Shown in pieces: positions 15,968 to 24,630 of a stretch of DNA of 64,000 bases. Position numbers and translations under genes: made by a program. The stretch's first letter is position 1. The number at the start of each line of letters is the position of its first letter. The stretch is from Bacillus sp. SB49 (GTDB taxonomy: Bacteria; Bacillota; Bacilli; Bacillales; Halobacillaceae): assembly GCF_000469135.2 (NCBI RefSeq), contig NZ_CP048117.1:3633501-3697500 (forward strand). Reading direction: 5' to 3'. A model generated the notes under the pieces. The model had not been told where the DNA came from. It saw only the letters and a list, made by a program, of their open reading frames with translations, and searched no databases.

Positions 15968-16603
15968 ATGATGGAGATACACAGCATTTTCCATAAAATC
16001 AAAGACCATGAACCGACCGTTCTCGGAAGCGAGCATCTGCGTAAATTCGCTGTCCTGCTGCCGGTGATCGAGAAAAACGGCGAGCCGCACGTCCTGTTCG
16101 AAGTCCGGTCGAGTGAAATGAGGCGCCAACCCGGCGAGATCTGTTTCCCCGGCGGTAAAATAGACCCAGGCGATGCCGGTGCGAAAGCGGCGGCGATCCG
16201 GGAAACGGAAGAAGAGCTCGGCATCGATGCCGGACGCTTGTCGGATGTCCACCCGCTCGACTATTTGATTTCCCCGTTCGGCATGATCGTCTATGCGTAT
16301 GCCGGCTACCTCGATACGACAGAAGAGGACCTTGTGCACAATCCGGCAGAAGTTCAGGAAGTGTTCACCGTCCCGCTTTCCTTTTTCCTGAACGAGAAGC
16401 CGCGCATCCACTACGTCTCCTTTGAGGCGAAGCCGGAGAAAGACTTCCCGTACGAACTGATCCCGGGCGGCGAGGATTACGACTGGCGGGCACGGCAGAT
16501 GGAGGAATACTTCTATATCTACGGAGACAAAGTGATCTGGGGGTTGACCGCCAGAATCATCGCCCATTTCGTCGATGTCCTTAAAAAACAAGCAGAGGAA
16601 TGA
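15968..16603 (+). CDS. Nudix hydrolase, coenzyme A pyrophosphatase type
   Basis: The 211-residue enzyme is expected to cleave CoA or its oxidised forms to 4'-phosphopantetheine and 3',5'-ADP. The Nudix box runs from GGKIDPGDAG to ETEEELGI, giving the G-x5-E-x7-REUXEE-x-GU pattern with a Gly/Asp-rich start. The upstream LFEVRSSEMRRQPGEICFPG is the extra motif of the CoA-hydrolysing NudL/YeaB branch. GAGGTGAC precedes a double ATG. A strong terminator follows 7 bases after the stop, so the gene is transcribed alone. Confidence 0.88.
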   Translation: MMEIHSIFHKIKDHEPTVLGSEHLRKFAVLLPVIEKNGEPHVLFEVRSSEMRRQPGEICFPGGKIDPGDAGAKAAAIRETEEELGIDAGRLSDVHPLDYLISPFGMIVYAYAGYLDTTEEDLVHNPAEVQEVFTVPLSFFLNEKPRIHYVSFEAKPEKDFPYELIPGGEDYDWRARQMEEYFYIYGDKVIWGLTARIIAHFVDVLKKQAEE

Positions 16604-16609
16604 TGGAGA

Positions 16610-16638
16610 GAACCCTGAAGCCGAGGGTTCTTTTTTTT
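16610..16638 (+). terminator. Terminator after the Nudix gene
   Basis: GAACCCT (16610-16616) pairs with AGGGTTC (16624-16630), followed by eight T residues. Confidence 0.9.
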
Positions 16639-16703
16639 GTTCACAGAGAGATCACAAAGAGGCGGTAGGATAGAGGAAACGTATAGAAAGGGATGATGTT
16701 TCC

Positions 16704-17114
16704 ATGACAAAACCATTGACGAAACGGCAGGCAGGAGGATTTGTGTTATTCGGGATTTTATTCTGGTTCGTAGGCGCCATGAGCGTCCGTCTGATCGGCG
16801 ATACCTTTTTCACCTCGGGGAATCCCTGGCTCTTTTTCGCCTTCTTCCTCGGTTTACCCGCAGGCTACTTCTTCATTAAAACGGCAACAGCCTTCATTCC
16901 GATTGCACGGGAGAAGATTTTTGAAGCGGTCGCCATCATGACGACATCTGCTGTCCTGTTCGACGGAATCTTCCTCACCTTCTTCCGTCAGCTGTATCAC
17001 AGCGACTTCGAAGTTTCCCACTACGGAGCTGCCTGGATCCTCTGGTGCGGAGGTGTAGGCCTTGCCTTGGGATATTATTATTCCTACGCGAAAAGAAAAG
17101 CCGCTGCGGTATAA
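16704..17114 (+). CDS. DUF5367-type membrane protein
   Basis: The 136-residue protein has four hydrophobic helices (about 12-30, 43-60, 75-93 and 107-126) and short loops, matching the DUF5367 family of small four-helix Bacillus membrane proteins. It starts after a GGGATGATG region with an ATG at 16704. It is followed 24 bp later by the response-regulator gene, so co-transcription is possible. No biochemical role is known to me. Confidence 0.7.
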   Translation: MTKPLTKRQAGGFVLFGILFWFVGAMSVRLIGDTFFTSGNPWLFFAFFLGLPAGYFFIKTATAFIPIAREKIFEAVAIMTTSAVLFDGIFLTFFRQLYHSDFEVSHYGAAWILWCGGVGLALGYYYSYAKRKAAAV

Positions 17115-17138
17115 TGAAACCATCGCAGACAGGGTGGG

Positions 17139-17819
17139 ATGGGAATGGTCCAGTTATTAGTCGTAGAAGATGATCGGAATCTAAGAAAGATGATGGGGGT
17201 TTACCTGGAGAAGCAGGGATACGGCATCCATCAGGCGGCAGACGGGGAAGAGGCATTGAAGGTATTGGATACCTTCCATATCGACTTGATGATCAGTGAC
17301 ATCATGATGCCCCGCCTGGATGGATATGCATTGACGAAGAGCCTCCGGGACGCGGACATGGGGATGCCGATCCTGCTTGTTACAGCGAAAGACCGTCTGG
17401 AAGATATGGAGCAGGGATTTTTATCGGGAACCGACGATTATATGGTGAAGCCGATCCAATTGAAAGAGCTGTCCCTCCGCGTTTCCGCGTTATTGCGAAG
17501 GGCGAAGATCTCCCAGGAGAGGAAGATCACTATCGGCTCCTTCGTCATCCACTATGACAGCCTTACCGCTGAGGATGACGGAAGCACCTATGCTTTTCCG
17601 AAAAAGGAATTCTATCTATTATACAAGCTGCTCAGCTACCCGAATCGTATTTTCTCAAGGCAGCAGCTGATGGAGGAAATATGGGGGCTTGATGTCGAAG
17701 TGGATGAGCGCACCGTCGATACGCACATTAAGAAACTGCGCAGGAAGCTTGCGGAGGTCGATGCTTTTGACATCACCACCATCCGAGGGATCGGGTACAA
17801 AGTGGAGTGCCGGAAATGA
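17139..17819 (+). CDS. OmpR/PhoB-family response regulator
   Basis: This 226-residue regulator has a receiver domain (1-115) with the phospho-acceptor in DLMISDIMMPRLDG, the conserved Lys in DYMVKPIQ, and a C-terminal winged helix (130-225) ending in TTIRGIGYKVE. It should bind promoter DNA when phosphorylated by the kinase encoded directly downstream; the genes overlap by four bases. Two starts, 17139 and 17145, are equally compatible with the upstream GGTGGG. The signal is unknown; the adjacent DUF5367 protein is a possible target. Confidence 0.93.
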   Translation: MGMVQLLVVEDDRNLRKMMGVYLEKQGYGIHQAADGEEALKVLDTFHIDLMISDIMMPRLDGYALTKSLRDADMGMPILLVTAKDRLEDMEQGFLSGTDDYMVKPIQLKELSLRVSALLRRAKISQERKITIGSFVIHYDSLTAEDDGSTYAFPKKEFYLLYKLLSYPNRIFSRQQLMEEIWGLDVEVDERTVDTHIKKLRRKLAEVDAFDITTIRGIGYKVECRK

Positions 17820-18859
17820 GAAGGCTGCTTTCCTCCATCACCGTCAAGTTGACGACCATCGTCGTCCTGATCCTGCTCCTCTCCGCAGGTGCTTCCATTT
17901 GGATCGTAGCCGTTGCAGCCGAACAGCTTCCACAGCTTCTTCCGGAGTCCAATCAGATGAGAGTGTTCACCCTGATTCTAGCCACCGTCGGAATATGTGC
18001 CATTCTGGACACGATTTTCATGAGCTTCGCTTCCCTGTTCATCACGAAACCGATCAAGAAGATGGCAGAGATGGCCCAGGATATTGCGAAAGGGGAGTTC
18101 ACGAGCCGGACTTCCTACAAGAGCAGCGATGAAATCGGATCCTTGGCCGACAGCCTCAACAAGATGGCGCAGGAGCTCGATAACATGGCCTACATGCGGA
18201 AAGATTTTATCAGCAACGTATCCCATGAGTTCAAGACACCGATTGCATCGATCCAAGGGTTTGCCGAACTGATGCAGGAACAGTCGTTATCCCAGGAGGA
18301 GCGCAGCGAATACCTCGGCATCATCATTGACGAATCCAAGCGTCTGCACAGCTTGTCGGAGAATATGCTGCGTCTCTCCCGACTGGACCGGCAAGTGCTG
18401 CCCGATAAACAGACGACTTTCCGGCTGGATGAACAGATCCGCCGCGTCCTCATGCTGCTGGAGGACTCGTGGGCGAAGAAAGACATGGCCTTCGACCTCG
18501 ACCTCCCCCCGATTTCGTACGAAGGGGATGAGCCGTTGATCCAGCAGATCTGGATGAATCTGATTGCAAACGCCATCAAGTTCTCCCCGGATTCTTCCAC
18601 CATCACTATTCTCCTCGCCTCCAAAGCCGAAGGTGTGGAAGTAGTCGTAGCAGACGAAGGAATCGGTATGCCGACGTCCATCCAGCAGCGCATTTACGAG
18701 CGGTTCTATCAGGGAGAAACCTCCAGGATGGACCAGGGCAACGGGCTCGGACTTGCCATTACAAAAAGGATCCTCACCATTTTGTCGGGAGAGATCCACT
18801 TCACCAGCACAGTAGGAAAAGGAACACGCTTCACCGTGTTCCTCCCTTATATTAAATAG
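17816..18859 (+). CDS. Sensor histidine kinase
   Basis: The 347-residue membrane kinase has a first helix at about 12-33, a second at about 52-75, a very short external loop, then HAMP (TKPIKKMAEMAQDIAKG), a HisKA box with the phospho-histidine in SNVSHEFKTPI, and a HATPase_c domain with N-box NLIANAIKFSP, the G1 motif DEGIGM and GNGLGLAI. The ATG overlaps the regulator stop (ATGA) with GGAG upstream. The tiny extracellular loop suggests sensing within the membrane, as in intramembrane-sensing cell-envelope kinases. Confidence 0.93.
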   Translation: MRRLLSSITVKLTTIVVLILLLSAGASIWIVAVAAEQLPQLLPESNQMRVFTLILATVGICAILDTIFMSFASLFITKPIKKMAEMAQDIAKGEFTSRTSYKSSDEIGSLADSLNKMAQELDNMAYMRKDFISNVSHEFKTPIASIQGFAELMQEQSLSQEERSEYLGIIIDESKRLHSLSENMLRLSRLDRQVLPDKQTTFRLDEQIRRVLMLLEDSWAKKDMAFDLDLPPISYEGDEPLIQQIWMNLIANAIKFSPDSSTITILLASKAEGVEVVVADEGIGMPTSIQQRIYERFYQGETSRMDQGNGLGLAITKRILTILSGEIHFTSTVGKGTRFTVFLPYIK

Positions 18860-18902
18860 AGTTCTCTATAACGTTCTTGGAATCCAGCAGGGAGTACCCG
18901 AA

Positions 18903-19577
18903 TTACGATTCTTTCAGCAGGTGTTTGTATTCAGACTGGATCACTCCGACGATGGCGCCGAGCATTTCCGTCTTCCGGTCATCGGGAATCGAGGCGCCGT
19001 CGGGATTCCGGTAGTAATAGGTATCGACCGCTTCTTCATAGACGAAGCCGAGCGTCGCGAGCGTGTACTTGAGGGCTTGAGGAATCTCGGTCTCTCCGGT
19101 CTGCTCCGTGAAATAATCCGTCGGTGTCACCCAGACGTCGGCATCGGTCTGGCCGGTATGAAGAACGAATACATCGTCCTCTGAACGGGTGATCCACTGC
19201 TCTTTCGAGAAAATCGCGAGACCGGTTCCTTCCAATTTGGAGATCCCGTCCAAGTTGATGCCGAAGATCGTATTGACGGCCCGGCGGACTTCTCCACCGG
19301 TCAGTTTGCGGTCGAAGGCATGAATATAAATCGCAAGAACCTCCATTTTCGGAAGCTCCTCCAATTCTTCTTTCTCATACTCCGAATGCTCACACAAGAA
19401 CGCCATCGTCTCCTCTTTATACGCACTCCGCTGTTTGCCGGCCCCTGTTTCAGACACATACTTCAAATCGATTCCATACGCATCCTGCACAACAGCAGCA
19501 ACATCCTCCGGTTTTCCTGCCACCCTTTCCCACGATGCATCCAGACGCTCTGCCTTCGTTTCCCCGTGTTTCTTCAT
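18903..19577 (-). CDS. Hypothetical soluble protein
   Basis: This encodes about 224 acidic residues, with no signal peptide or membrane helix. It contains helical segments in the first half (TMAFLCEHSEYEKEELEELP) and a more beta-rich second half (DADVWVTPTDYF, FVYEEAVDTYYYRNPD). I chose the ATG at 19577 because AAGGATGGGG lies upstream; another at 19601 lacks a ribosome site. It is alone between the kinase and photolyase genes, convergent with the former. I do not recognise the family. Confidence 0.6.
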   Translation of the reverse strand: MKKHGETKAERLDASWERVAGKPEDVAAVVQDAYGIDLKYVSETGAGKQRSAYKEETMAFLCEHSEYEKEELEELPKMEVLAIYIHAFDRKLTGGEVRRAVNTIFGINLDGISKLEGTGLAIFSKEQWITRSEDDVFVLHTGQTDADVWVTPTDYFTEQTGETEIPQALKYTLATLGFVYEEAVDTYYYRNPDGASIPDDRKTEMLGAIVGVIQSEYKHLLKES

Positions 19578-19734
19578 AATCTCCCCATCCTTTTTTTTCA
19601 TCTACTTGCTTCTATCATGGACAAAGTTCCGCTAGATTTCAATCAAAAAGGAAATTTTTTACGTTAGACGATTGAAAGTGTCGTAACCTCCGGCAATGTA
19701 GGTACACTATAGAAAAAAAGAGGAGGAATGATGC

Positions 19735-21180
19735 ATGCAGAACGGTGCTCTTGTCTGGTTTAGAAACGACCTCCGCGTCCACGACCATCACCCTTTGCAT
19801 CAGGCCGTCCAAAGCGGCAAGCCGGTCATCGGGATGTACGTGTTCGACCCGGCAGCATACGAACGGGGGGAAGACGGGATCAGGAAGACCGACCGGCACC
19901 GCGCCCGATTCCTGATCGAAAGCATCCACGACCTGCGGAAAAACCTAGGGGCTCTCGGCATTCCACTGATTGTCCGCTGCCGCAGGACGACAGAGGCCAT
20001 TCATGAAATAAAGGAAAAAATAAAGATAGACGCTGTCTATGTCCATGAAGAGATCGGAAGGGAGGAGCAGACGGTAGAGGAAAACGTGCGGCAGGCGCTG
20101 CCGGACACTGCTTTTCACGTGGAACACGGGCATAACCTTTACCTGCCTGATGATCTCCCCTTCTCCATCCAGGAGCTTCCCGATACGTTCTCCCAGTTTC
20201 GAAAACGGCTTGAGAAGTCAGGGACATCGGTAAGAAAAGCGATCGCTCCGCCCGCGCCGGAGGATCAAGCAGAGCTGCCTGTTCCAGAAGGTGACATACC
20301 CACATTGGAAACGCTCGGTTTCGATCCGGCAGACGAAGCACCGCGCTACCCCGGGGGCTCTTCCGAAGCGAGGAAACGGCTGATCGATTATATCTTTACG
20401 AAAGACCGGCTGAAAATATATAAACAGACGCGGAACGGCATGCTGAAGGAGGATGATTCTTCGAAGTTCTCCCCTTATCTCGCCAACGGCTGCCTCTCTC
20501 CCCGGGTCGTCTATGAACAGATCCAGGCCTATGAACGGACAAACGGCGCCAATGAGTCGACGTATATGCTCTACTTCGAGCTGTTGTGGCGGGACTATTT
20601 CCACCTCGTCCACCGCAAATACGGAGACAGGATCTTCTATCGGTCCGGCCTCTCCGGCAAGGCCATTCCATGGGAGCGCGACGAGCAGCTCCTTCAGGCG
20701 TGGATCGATGGAAAGACGGGATATCCGCTCGTCGATGCCGGCATGCGTGAACTGAAGGAGACAGGCTTTTTGTCTAACCGGGGCAGGCAGAATGTGGCCA
20801 GCTTCTTCACGAAGAACCTCGGACTCGACTGGAGGATCGGCGCCCGCTGGTTCGAATCCCAACTCGTCGATTATGATGTCAGCAGCAACTACGGCAACTG
20901 GCTCTACATCGCCGGAGTCGGGAATGACGCCGTCCCGTTCCGCGCCTTCAACGTCGAGAAACAGGCGAAAGACTATGACCCGGACGGCAGTTACCTGCGT
21001 CACTGGCTTCCGGAACTCGCAGCTCTCCCGGCAGACTGGATTCACCAGCCGCGGGAGATGGGAATGATCGAACAACAGCAGTACGGCATCGTTCTCGGCG
21101 AGGACTATCCCCTTCCCGTGGTCGACTTATACGAATCGATGAGGAAACGGAAAGAAGCCTTTGCCGCTGCCGACCGCTGA
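19735..21180 (+). CDS. DASH-type cryptochrome/photolyase
   Basis: The 481-residue flavoprotein uses blue light to reverse pyrimidine dimers. The N-terminal Rossmann domain (VWFRNDLRVHDHHPL) binds an antenna pigment, and the C-terminal helical domain binds FAD. Residues diagnostic of the DASH branch are visible: FELLWRDYFHLVH, LDWRIGARWFE, DYDVSSNYGNWLYIAGVGND and KQAKDYDPDGSYLRHWLPEL. DASH enzymes act mainly on single-stranded or looped DNA. AGGAGG sits eight bases before the ATG at 19735. It is followed by a perfect terminator and appears monocistronic. Annotation pipelines may simply call it deoxyribodipyrimidine photolyase. Confidence 0.92.
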   Translation: MQNGALVWFRNDLRVHDHHPLHQAVQSGKPVIGMYVFDPAAYERGEDGIRKTDRHRARFLIESIHDLRKNLGALGIPLIVRCRRTTEAIHEIKEKIKIDAVYVHEEIGREEQTVEENVRQALPDTAFHVEHGHNLYLPDDLPFSIQELPDTFSQFRKRLEKSGTSVRKAIAPPAPEDQAELPVPEGDIPTLETLGFDPADEAPRYPGGSSEARKRLIDYIFTKDRLKIYKQTRNGMLKEDDSSKFSPYLANGCLSPRVVYEQIQAYERTNGANESTYMLYFELLWRDYFHLVHRKYGDRIFYRSGLSGKAIPWERDEQLLQAWIDGKTGYPLVDAGMRELKETGFLSNRGRQNVASFFTKNLGLDWRIGARWFESQLVDYDVSSNYGNWLYIAGVGNDAVPFRAFNVEKQAKDYDPDGSYLRHWLPELAALPADWIHQPREMGMIEQQQYGIVLGEDYPLPVVDLYESMRKRKEAFAAADR

Positions 21181-21192
21181 TCCTTATAGAAG

Positions 21193-21222
21193 AAGCCCGG
21201 AGGTTATCCTCCGGGCTTTTTC
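21193..21222. terminator. Bidirectional terminator
   Basis: AAGCCCGGAGG (21193-21203) pairs perfectly with CCTCCGGGCTT (21208-21218) around TTAT, followed by TTTT. It serves the photolyase gene and, on the minus strand, the small membrane-protein gene ending at 21221. Confidence 0.9.
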
Positions 21223-21514
21223 ATTCCTCTGATAGATGAAAGATCCGTACCATCGCCTTCGCCAGTACGAACCGTATCGGATACAGGACAAGCACGACGA
21301 TCACAAAAAACACAACCAGCTGCAGCCACTGCCACGGCAGGAAAGCGACAAGACGATTCCCGACAACGTAGATGAGGAACGTACCGATAGCGATCAGCCC
21401 GATAAAGACGAAGACAGCCGCTCCTTTCTGCTGCCATGTGTACCTTCTGATTTCTTCTCTATACTTCCACCCTCCATATGCTGCGTATAACAAAAGCAGA
21501 ATGACACCTGACAT
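21221..21514 (-). CDS. Small membrane protein
   Basis: The product is 97 residues with a short N-terminal hydrophobic segment (SGVILLLLYAAYGGW), two long helices (about 34-52 and 59-80) and an amphipathic tail. GGGGG lies seven bases before the ATG at 21514. It is alone, and no family name comes to mind. Confidence 0.6.
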   Translation of the reverse strand: MSGVILLLLYAAYGGWKYREEIRRYTWQQKGAAVFVFIGLIAIGTFLIYVVGNRLVAFLPWQWLQLVVFFVIVVLVLYPIRFVLAKAMVRIFHLSEE

Positions 21515-21593
21515 CAAAACGCCCCCTGCTTCTGTTTACGAAAAACGAATCGGACACGTTTCGTTCCTCCTGTTTTTTCCATCCTTCCTGTCC

Positions 21594-21616
21594 TTATCCA
21601 CAAATGCCTATCCACA
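21594..21616 (+). promoter_or_regulatory. Two DnaA-box-like sites upstream of the cysteine-rich genes
   Basis: TTATCCACA (21594-21602) is a perfect DnaA box and CTATCCACA (21608-21616) differs by one base; they are in the same orientation and 14 bp apart. A CATATACT element at 21630-21637, similar to the -10 of the mother-cell factor sigma-E, follows and lies 40 bp before the gene start. A role for DnaA here is an inference from sequence only. Confidence 0.5.
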
Positions 21617-21676
21617 AAAGCGGAGCGTTCATATACTGTATGGACTATTTGCTATGAAAAGGAGTTATGGATACCC

Positions 21677-23014
21677 ATGTTCCCTGAAATATGTGAAATT
21701 TTAAGTAATGGAGGGACGATCACCTGCTTTCTGACAGACGCAGACGGCGTCCCTGTTGATACGGATGCGCCGCTGGATTTGTGTGAAGCGGTTCGCCGGG
21801 TGACGATCCCGGTCACGCTTCCGAACGGAGTCGTCGCAGACCTTCAGCAAGTGACTCTCCGGAAGTCCGGTTTCGTCGTCCTGGAAGTGACCGACGGTGA
21901 AACGACCTGCCTGTCTGAACCGATCTCCTTCTGCTCTGTAGAGAATATCATCCTATGCGCACCGGATGGAACGGACATCGTGTGCGAAGTGACGGATTTC
22001 TCCTGCAGTCCTTGCGTCAGCTGTAATACAGAAGGGTTCGTCCAGTCCATCGATATTTTCTTCCGCATCTGCCAGAATGTCCAGGTCGTGGCCGATGTGA
22101 CAGTGGAACTGACGACACGTCTCTGCCAGCCGCGGCAGGCGTTCGATGTCCCGCTTTGTCCGAGAAACGCCGCCATCCCGCCGCAATGTCCTGTATTATT
22201 CCCGGAGTCAGGAGAAATGCCAGAGGATATTGCTCCTGAACTTCCGACCATCTCCCTCCCCGCCCCGGACCGTGTAGTAAATCAGGAGGAGCTGGAGACG
22301 ATTTGTGTCAACACAAGCAAGGTGTATGACTGGCTTGTGCTGACAAACGACTTTGAGATCAATCGTCTGGCCGACGACCTTATTTTCAACTGTACGCCGT
22401 GTGAAATGCGGTTGTTCGTTCCAGCCGTCACCCTTTGCGAACGGATCTATTCCGGTAAATTGCTTTGTGGAGAAGACCCGGTTGCTGGAGCAGCGGTCAA
22501 TATCATCGCCGATCCTCCTATTCTGGAGATTGATCCTGACCCTGTAATCACCGATGAGTTTGGAAACTTCGAAGTGTTGGCTTCCGTGGCATCCGGAACC
22601 GATGACACGATGGTGACAGTCACAGCCTTCGCGGAACTTCCTGAAGGCTTGGCTTCCAAATCCTTGAACACGATGGCGTTCTGTCCGGAGCCGCCATGTT
22701 CCATCGACTTGTTCATTGAAGGACAGGAGGATTTAATCAGCTGCAGCAGCTTCCTGAGCGGCCGCGTGCGCTGTGGTAACACGGTCATCGAGGGAGCGAC
22801 GGTCGACCTGGAAAGCAGCAATCCGGCGATCATCATGTTCGACAGTACGCCGGCGACGACCGGTTCCCACGGCAACTATTTCGCCGGAATATCCATCCCT
22901 GAGGATACGCCGGTACAAGAGGTCACCATCACCGCTACGACGACCATCGATGGAGAAACCATCTCGGCAAGTGTTGATATCACAGTCGAGTGTAATGAAA
23001 CGCCTTGTCCTTAA
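21677..23014 (+). CDS. Cysteine-rich surface or spore-coat-like protein with Ig-like repeats
   Basis: The 445-residue protein has no signal peptide and about 25 cysteines spread through it. The N-terminal half (1-190) is beta-rich with clusters such as CSPCVSC. The second half has two Ig/transthyretin-like repeats (about 265-345 and 350-440), each starting at a 'G-x-(L/V)-x-C' strand, containing a 'D-(E/N)-x-G-N-(F/Y)' turn and ending in a PPC or TPC motif. AAAGGAGTTATGG precedes the ATG at 21677. Cytoplasmic synthesis with many cysteines fits proteins cross-linked into spore coat, exosporium or spore appendages after mother-cell expression. That is inference. Confidence 0.6.
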   Translation: MFPEICEILSNGGTITCFLTDADGVPVDTDAPLDLCEAVRRVTIPVTLPNGVVADLQQVTLRKSGFVVLEVTDGETTCLSEPISFCSVENIILCAPDGTDIVCEVTDFSCSPCVSCNTEGFVQSIDIFFRICQNVQVVADVTVELTTRLCQPRQAFDVPLCPRNAAIPPQCPVLFPESGEMPEDIAPELPTISLPAPDRVVNQEELETICVNTSKVYDWLVLTNDFEINRLADDLIFNCTPCEMRLFVPAVTLCERIYSGKLLCGEDPVAGAAVNIIADPPILEIDPDPVITDEFGNFEVLASVASGTDDTMVTVTAFAELPEGLASKSLNTMAFCPEPPCSIDLFIEGQEDLISCSSFLSGRVRCGNTVIEGATVDLESSNPAIIMFDSTPATTGSHGNYFAGISIPEDTPVQEVTITATTTIDGETISASVDITVECNETPCP

Positions 23015-23051
23015 TTACGATTAATATTGTTCGAAATGGAGGGTAACAACG

Positions 23052-23819
23052 ATGCTAAGCTTGAATGTTCCTGACCTCATCACATGCCAGGCCGTCATTA
23101 CCGGGACACTCACGTGTGCAGAAGATACTCCAGTGGCAAACGGAGAGGTTTCTTTTTTGGATTTTCCGGAAGATAACGTGACCTATAACCCAAACCCTGC
23201 CATCACGGATGCAAACGGCAATTTCTCCACTACGGTAACTGTCAACCCTAATACAGAACTGCTTTCTTTAGTCGTCAACGCCAGCAGCGTCGTTTTTGGA
23301 GAAGTGCAGCAGGGAAGCGCCGGGACGCAGATCATCTGCTCCCCGGACCCTCCGCCTCCACCGGTCGAATGCCCCTGTAAATTCAGACTTGGAGTTGCCA
23401 GAAACCGTGCCACAGCGACGGCTACAGTCGTCGATAACGGGGCACCGTTTGACCTGACAGGAATCATTAATATTACCGCTGTCCAATGCTTTACAGCGAG
23501 CACGATGTGTAATCCGAACGTAGATAATTTCAACATCACCTTTAATGCCGGAGGGACGACGATCAATTTCGTTCAAGGAAGGCGTATCGAAATAGGCTGT
23601 GAAGGGAACAACGTCGCACGAATCCGTGGTACCGCCATCGGCAGAGGAAACCTCTACAGCGGCCTGTTCGACGTGAACATCGAGGTCATTGTCGATGAAA
23701 ATAATGTCGGGACATGGACGATTGATGCCTTCGACGATATGAACCATTCGTTCTCGACCGTCTTCACCGCCCTGATGAACCCGATCACTTCCATCGGCGA
23801 GTGTGATGTTCAATTCTAA
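23052..23819 (+). CDS. Cysteine-rich Ig-like protein, tandem paralogue 1
   Basis: This encodes 255 residues. An N-terminal Ig-like domain (about 1-95: TCQAVITGTLTCAEDTPV, NPAITDANGNFSTTVTV) matches the repeats of the upstream gene. A linker of consecutive prolines and VECPCKFRLG leads to a second beta-rich domain (about 115-255) ending in SIGECDVQF. Nine cysteines are all conserved in the next gene. GGAGGG lies upstream of the ATG, and only 37 bp separate it from the previous gene, so the three are probably one operon. There is no signal peptide; a structural role in a disulfide-linked layer is likely. Confidence 0.6.
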   Translation: MLSLNVPDLITCQAVITGTLTCAEDTPVANGEVSFLDFPEDNVTYNPNPAITDANGNFSTTVTVNPNTELLSLVVNASSVVFGEVQQGSAGTQIICSPDPPPPPVECPCKFRLGVARNRATATATVVDNGAPFDLTGIINITAVQCFTASTMCNPNVDNFNITFNAGGTTINFVQGRRIEIGCEGNNVARIRGTAIGRGNLYSGLFDVNIEVIVDENNVGTWTIDAFDDMNHSFSTVFTALMNPITSIGECDVQF

Positions 23820-23843
23820 TTTTTTTATGGAGAGTGAAACGTA

Positions 23844-24587
23844 ATGTTGACTTTGAATGTACCGGAGGTCATCACATGTCAGGCCGTCATAACAGGGACG
23901 CTGTCTTGTGCCGAGACTACTCCGGTCGAAGGTGCAGAAGTATTTTTCAGTGATTTTCCAGAGGATACGGTCACGTATGATCCGAACCCCGCCGTCACCG
24001 ATGTGAACGGGGACTTCACCACGACGGTCACCGTGCCCGTGGGGACACCGCTTGTATCCATTACCATCGAGGCATCGGCCATCGTTTTCGGGGAGGTACA
24101 AATGGGATTCGCGGGCACACAGATCGAGTGTCCGCCGGTCGAATGTCCTTGTAAATTCCGGATCGGCTTGAGAGATGAAGCGAAGGCGCAGGCAGACATC
24201 ACCGATAGAGGAAAGAGTTTTTCTGTTTCCGGTGAAATCAATGTGAGTGCCATCCAGTGCTTCCAGACGGAGCCTGGATGTAACCCGGATGTCGATGACT
24301 TCAACATTTCCTTTGAAGGGAAAAAGGTAGAGCTGCGGTTTTTCCAAGGAAGACGTATCGACTTCTCTTGTGACGGGGATCGTTCCATCCGCTTACGCGG
24401 GACGGCGATTGCCAAGGGCTACTTCCGGGGCGTCTTCGACGTATCCATTGAGGTGACCATCGATGATAACAACATCGGGACATGGATCATCAATGCCGAT
24501 AACGGAATGGGCCAGTCCTTCTCCACCGTTTTCCGCGGCCGGATGAGCAAGTCGACGTCCATCGGCGACTGTGGCCTGCAGTTTTAA
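23844..24587 (+). CDS. Cysteine-rich Ig-like protein, tandem paralogue 2
   Basis: The 247-residue protein aligns with its neighbour along its whole length: TCQAVITGTLSCAETTPV, NPAVTDVNGDFTTTVTV, VECPCKFRIG, FFQGRRIDFSCDGD and a SIGDCGLQF end. The proline linker is shorter, and the loops of the second domain have diverged. All nine cysteines are kept. The pair arose by tandem duplication and has stayed under selection as two genes. GGAGAG precedes the ATG. A terminator follows directly, ending the operon. Confidence 0.6.
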   Translation: MLTLNVPEVITCQAVITGTLSCAETTPVEGAEVFFSDFPEDTVTYDPNPAVTDVNGDFTTTVTVPVGTPLVSITIEASAIVFGEVQMGFAGTQIECPPVECPCKFRIGLRDEAKAQADITDRGKSFSVSGEINVSAIQCFQTEPGCNPDVDDFNISFEGKKVELRFFQGRRIDFSCDGDRSIRLRGTAIAKGYFRGVFDVSIEVTIDDNNIGTWIINADNGMGQSFSTVFRGRMSKSTSIGDCGLQF

Positions 24588-24592
24588 TAAAA

Positions 24593-24630
24593 AAAGACTT
24601 TCCCAGGTGCTTCATCGGGAAAGTCTTTTT
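24593..24630. terminator. Bidirectional terminator
   Basis: AAAGACTTTCCC (24593-24604) pairs perfectly with GGGAAAGTCTTT (24617-24628), with a U tract on either strand. It ends the cysteine-rich operon, and the convergent lipoprotein gene stops inside its loop. Confidence 0.9.
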
